Below are positions 61,702 to 64,000 of a stretch of 64,000 bases of DNA, in pieces. The position numbers and the translations under genes were made by a program. The DNA is taken from NCBI RefSeq assembly GCF_052857255.1, contig NC_135504.1:142254121-142318120 (forward strand), written 5' to 3'. This DNA is from Amblyomma americanum (taxonomy: Eukaryota > Arthropoda > Arachnida > Ixodida > Ixodidae). Numbering within the stretch: position 1 is the first letter of the stretch; the number at the start of each line of letters is the position of its first letter. The notes under the pieces were generated by a model. It searched no databases. It was not told the origin of the DNA and saw only the letters and a program-made list of their open reading frames with translations.

Positions 61702-64000
61702 CTTGAAACACACCGCGCTGGAGAAACTCCGCGTTGGAGAAAGTCCGCGTTGGAGAAACTCCGCGTTGTATAAACTCAGCGGTGGAGAAACTCCGCTATG
61801 AAGAAAGTCCGCGACGAACAAATTCCGCGATGGAGAAACTCCGCGTTGGAGAAAAGTCCGCTCTGGAGAAACTCTACGCTGGAGAAACTCCGCGCTATAG
61901 CAACTCCGCGTTGGAGAAACTCCGCGCTGGAGAAACTCCGTGCTGCATAAAATCTGCGCTGGAGAAACTCCGGGCTGGAGAAACTCCGCGCTGGACAAAC
62001 TCCGCGCTGGTGAAACTCCGTGTTGGAGAAACTCCGCGCTGGAGAAACTGCGCGTTGGAGAAACTCCGCGTTTGAGAAACTCCGAACTGGAGAAACTCCG
62101 CGATGGAGAAACTCCGCGCTGGAGAAACTCCGCGATGGAGACACTCCGCGCTGGAGAAACTGCGTGTTCGGGAAACTTCGCGTTGGAGAAACGGCGCGTT
62201 GGAGAAGCTCCCCGTTGGAGAAACTCCGCGCTTGAAACACACCGCGCTGGAGAAACTCCGCGTTGGAGAAAGTCCGCGTTGGAGAATGTCCGCGTTGGAG
62301 AAAGTCCGCGCTGGAGAAACTCCGCGTTGGATAAACTCCGCGCTGGAGAAACTCCGGGCTGGAGAAACTCCGCGCTGGAGAAACTCTGTGTTGGAGAAAC
62401 TCCGCGCTGGAGAAACAACGCGTTGGATAAACTCCGCGCTGGAGAAACTCCGGGCTGGAGAAACTCCGCGCTGGAGAAACTCTGTGTTGGAGAAACTCCG
62501 TGTTGGAGAAACTCCGTGTTGGAGAAACTCCGTGTTGGAGAAACTTCGCGTTGGAGAATCTCCGCGTTGGAGAAAGTCCGCGCTGGAGAAACTCCGCGCT
62601 GGAGAAACTCCGCGTTTGAGAAACTCCGAACTGGAGAAACTCCGCGCTGGAGATACTCCTCGGTGGAGAAACTCCGCACTGGAGAAACTCCGTGCTGCAT
62701 AAAATCTGCGCTTGAGAAACTCCGGACTGGAGAAACTCCGCGCAGGAGAAACTCCGTGCTGGACAAACTCCGCGCTGGAGAAACTCCGTGTTGGAGAAAC
62801 TCCGCGCTGGAGAAAAATCGCGTTGGAGAAACTGCGCGTTGGAGAAACTGCGCGTTGGAGAAACTCCGCTTTGGAGAAAGTCCGAGTTGGAGAAAGTCCG
62901 CGCTGGAGAAACTCTGCGTTGTATAAACTCCGCGCTGGAGAAACTCCGCGATGGAGAAACTCCGCGACGGACAAACTCCCCGATGGAGAAACTCCGCGTT
63001 GGAGAAAAGTTTGCTCTGGAGAAACTCTACGCTGAAGAAACTCCGCGCTGGAGCAACTCCGCGTTGGAGAAACTCCGCGCTGGAGAAACTCCGCGTTGGA
63101 GAAAGTCCACGTTGGAGAAGGTCCGCGTTAGAGAAAGTCCGCGTTGGAGAAAGTCCGCTTTTGAGAAACACCGCGTTGAAGAAAGTCCGCGTTTGAGAAA
63201 GTCCGCGCTGGAGAAACTCCGCGTTGTATAAACTCCGCGCTGGAGAAACTCCGCGATGGAGAAACTCCTCGACGGACAAACTCCGCGATGGAGAAATTCC
63301 GCGTTGGAGGAAAGTCCGCGTTGGAGAAAAATCCGCGTTAGAGAAAAGTCCGCTCTGGAGAAACTCTATGCTGGAGAAACTCCGCGCTGGAGCAACTCCG
63401 CGTTGGAGAAACTTTGCGCTGGAGAAACTCCGAGTTGGAGAAACTCCGCGCTAGAGAAACTTCGCGTTGGAGAAACTGCGCGTTGGAGAAACTCCGCTTT
63501 GAAGAAACTCCGCGTTGGACAAAGTCCGCGTTGGAGAAAGTCCGCGTTGGTGAGAGTCGGTGATGGAGAAACTCCGCGCTGGAGAAACTACGCGTTTGAG
63601 AAACTCCGAAGTGGAGAAACTCCGCGATGGAGACATTCCGCGCTGGAGAATCTACGCATTTGAGAAACTCCGAACTGGAGAAACTCCGCGATGGAGACAA
63701 TCCGCGCTGGAGAAACTCCGCGCTGAAGAAACTCCGTGTAGGAGAAACTCCGTGTTGGAGAAACTTCGCGTTGGAGAAACGGCGCGTTGGAGAAACTCCG
63801 CGTTGGAGAAACTCCGCGCTTGAAACACACCACGCTGGAGAAACTCCGCGTTGGAGAAAGTCCGCGTTGGAGAATGTCCGCGTTGGAGAAAGTCCGCGCT
63901 GGAGAAACTCCGCGTTGGATAAACTCCGCGCTGGAGAAACTCCGGGCTGGAGAAACTCCGCGCTGGAGAAACTCCGTGTTGGAGAAACTCCGTGTTGGAG
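61702..64000. repeat. 2.85-kb tandem repeat of the right-hand domain, copy 2 (cut by window end)
   Basis: Same variant order as copy 1, about 2.3 kb visible. Few point differences were seen: gatggagaaattcc for gatgaagaaattcc near 63,290, ctccgaagtgg near 63,606 and gagaatctacgc near 63,648. The array continues past position 64,000. Confidence 0.87.

Larger units (their letters stand above)
1..64000. repeat. 16-bp satellite DNA array filling the window
   Basis: Every stretch reads as head-to-tail copies of a 16-bp unit, consensus TTGGAGAAACTCCGCG, always in the same orientation. The commonest variants are a C at position 1 (CTGG), AAAGTCC for AAACTCC, GATGG, CCGTG, CCACG, TTCGCG and AAGGTCC. 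Most units are exactly 16 bp. A minority are 14, 15 or 17 bp (ggagaactccgcg, gttggattactccgcg, ggagaaaagtccgctc), and these recur at equivalent places in larger repeats, so they were copied rather than arising each time. The unit is 56% G+C, carries two CpGs, and contains the dyad GGAG-AAA-CTCC. No unique sequence, gene, terminator, promoter or transposon remnant was seen. The period does not match the familiar centromeric monomers of about 150-180 bp, although a 176-bp higher-order cassette exists. Nuclear eukaryotic heterochromatin is inferred from array length and organisation; the species is unknown. Confidence 0.97.

Noticed and set aside
1..64000. CRISPR array
   Set aside because: Units are 16 bp and contiguous, with no spacers between repeats and no cas-like gene.
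1..64000. CENP-B box (TTCG, four bases, A, two bases, CGGG)
   Set aside because: TTCG occurs often (cttcgcg, cttcgctttg) but in the instances checked the fixed A and the CGGG were not at the required distances. No match was found by eye on either strand.
1..64000. CpG island or promoter
   Set aside because: CpG density is a property of the repeated CCGCG in every monomer. No TATA, initiator or other isolated regulatory pattern stands out from the repeat background.
1..64000. Telomeric repeat, rRNA, tRNA or transposon
   Set aside because: No TTAGGG-like or TTTAGGG-like runs, no RNA-gene-like sequence, no terminal inverted repeats or target-site duplications. All sequence resolves into the 16-bp monomer.
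1..64000. Novel multi-gene system
   Set aside because: No stretch of more than a few bases departs from the satellite, so there is no room for genes. The interest lies in the organisation of the array itself.

Overview
The whole 64 kb window is one uninterrupted satellite array. Its unit is a 16-bp monomer with consensus TTGGAGAAACTCCGCG, roughly 4,000 copies in the same orientation. I found no unique DNA, convincing gene, RNA gene or mobile element, and neither edge of the array. The organism cannot be named from this. A directly repeated, hierarchically organised satellite of this length points to nuclear heterochromatin of a eukaryote (centromeric, pericentromeric, subtelomeric or a knob-like block) resolved by long-read assembly. 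I do not recognise the monomer.

The consensus contains no stop codon in any of its six reading frames. Because 16 is not a multiple of 3, all three frames on a strand read the same 16-residue cycle: EKLRVGETPRWRNSAL on plus, RGVSPTRSFSNAEFLQ on minus. This is why the window is full of overlapping open frames of up to about 1,225 codons on both strands. I treat them all as by-products of the repeat and annotate no CDS.

The array has several levels of order. (1) 16-bp monomers fall into two main classes, AAACTCC and AAAGTCC, plus strongly diverged landmark monomers (cttgaaacacaccgcg and ctgcataaaatctgcg). (2) A 176-bp cassette of exactly 11 monomers, bounded by two cttgaaac landmarks, occurs 20 times, plus one 192-bp version. 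(3) Modules of about 0.86-1.1 kb recur. (4) Segmental duplications have periods of about 1.4 to 7.7 kb.

Layout: 1-1,099 is a left segment that shares an un-deaminated CpG state with the right end. 1,100-13,714 is a 7.73-kb tandem duplication whose second copy has lost 1,954 bp. 13,270-20,248 is a 3.5-kb tandem duplication. About 20,750-28,900 returns to left-type sequence and holds a recent 1.38-kb tandem duplication. 27,630-37,605 is built from 2.6-3.9 kb repeats. 37,403-44,775 has a 4.6-kb period and 48,895-57,890 a 5.9-kb period. 58,849-64,000 is a separate variety with a 2.85-kb tandem period that runs off the window. Nothing here suggests genes working together. What the window records is turnover by unequal exchange and CpG deamination, and in one place (27.97 kb versus 34.36 kb) the product of an exchange between landmark monomers can be read directly.

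All duplication boundaries were placed by eye from offsets between matching variants and may be off by one to a few monomers.
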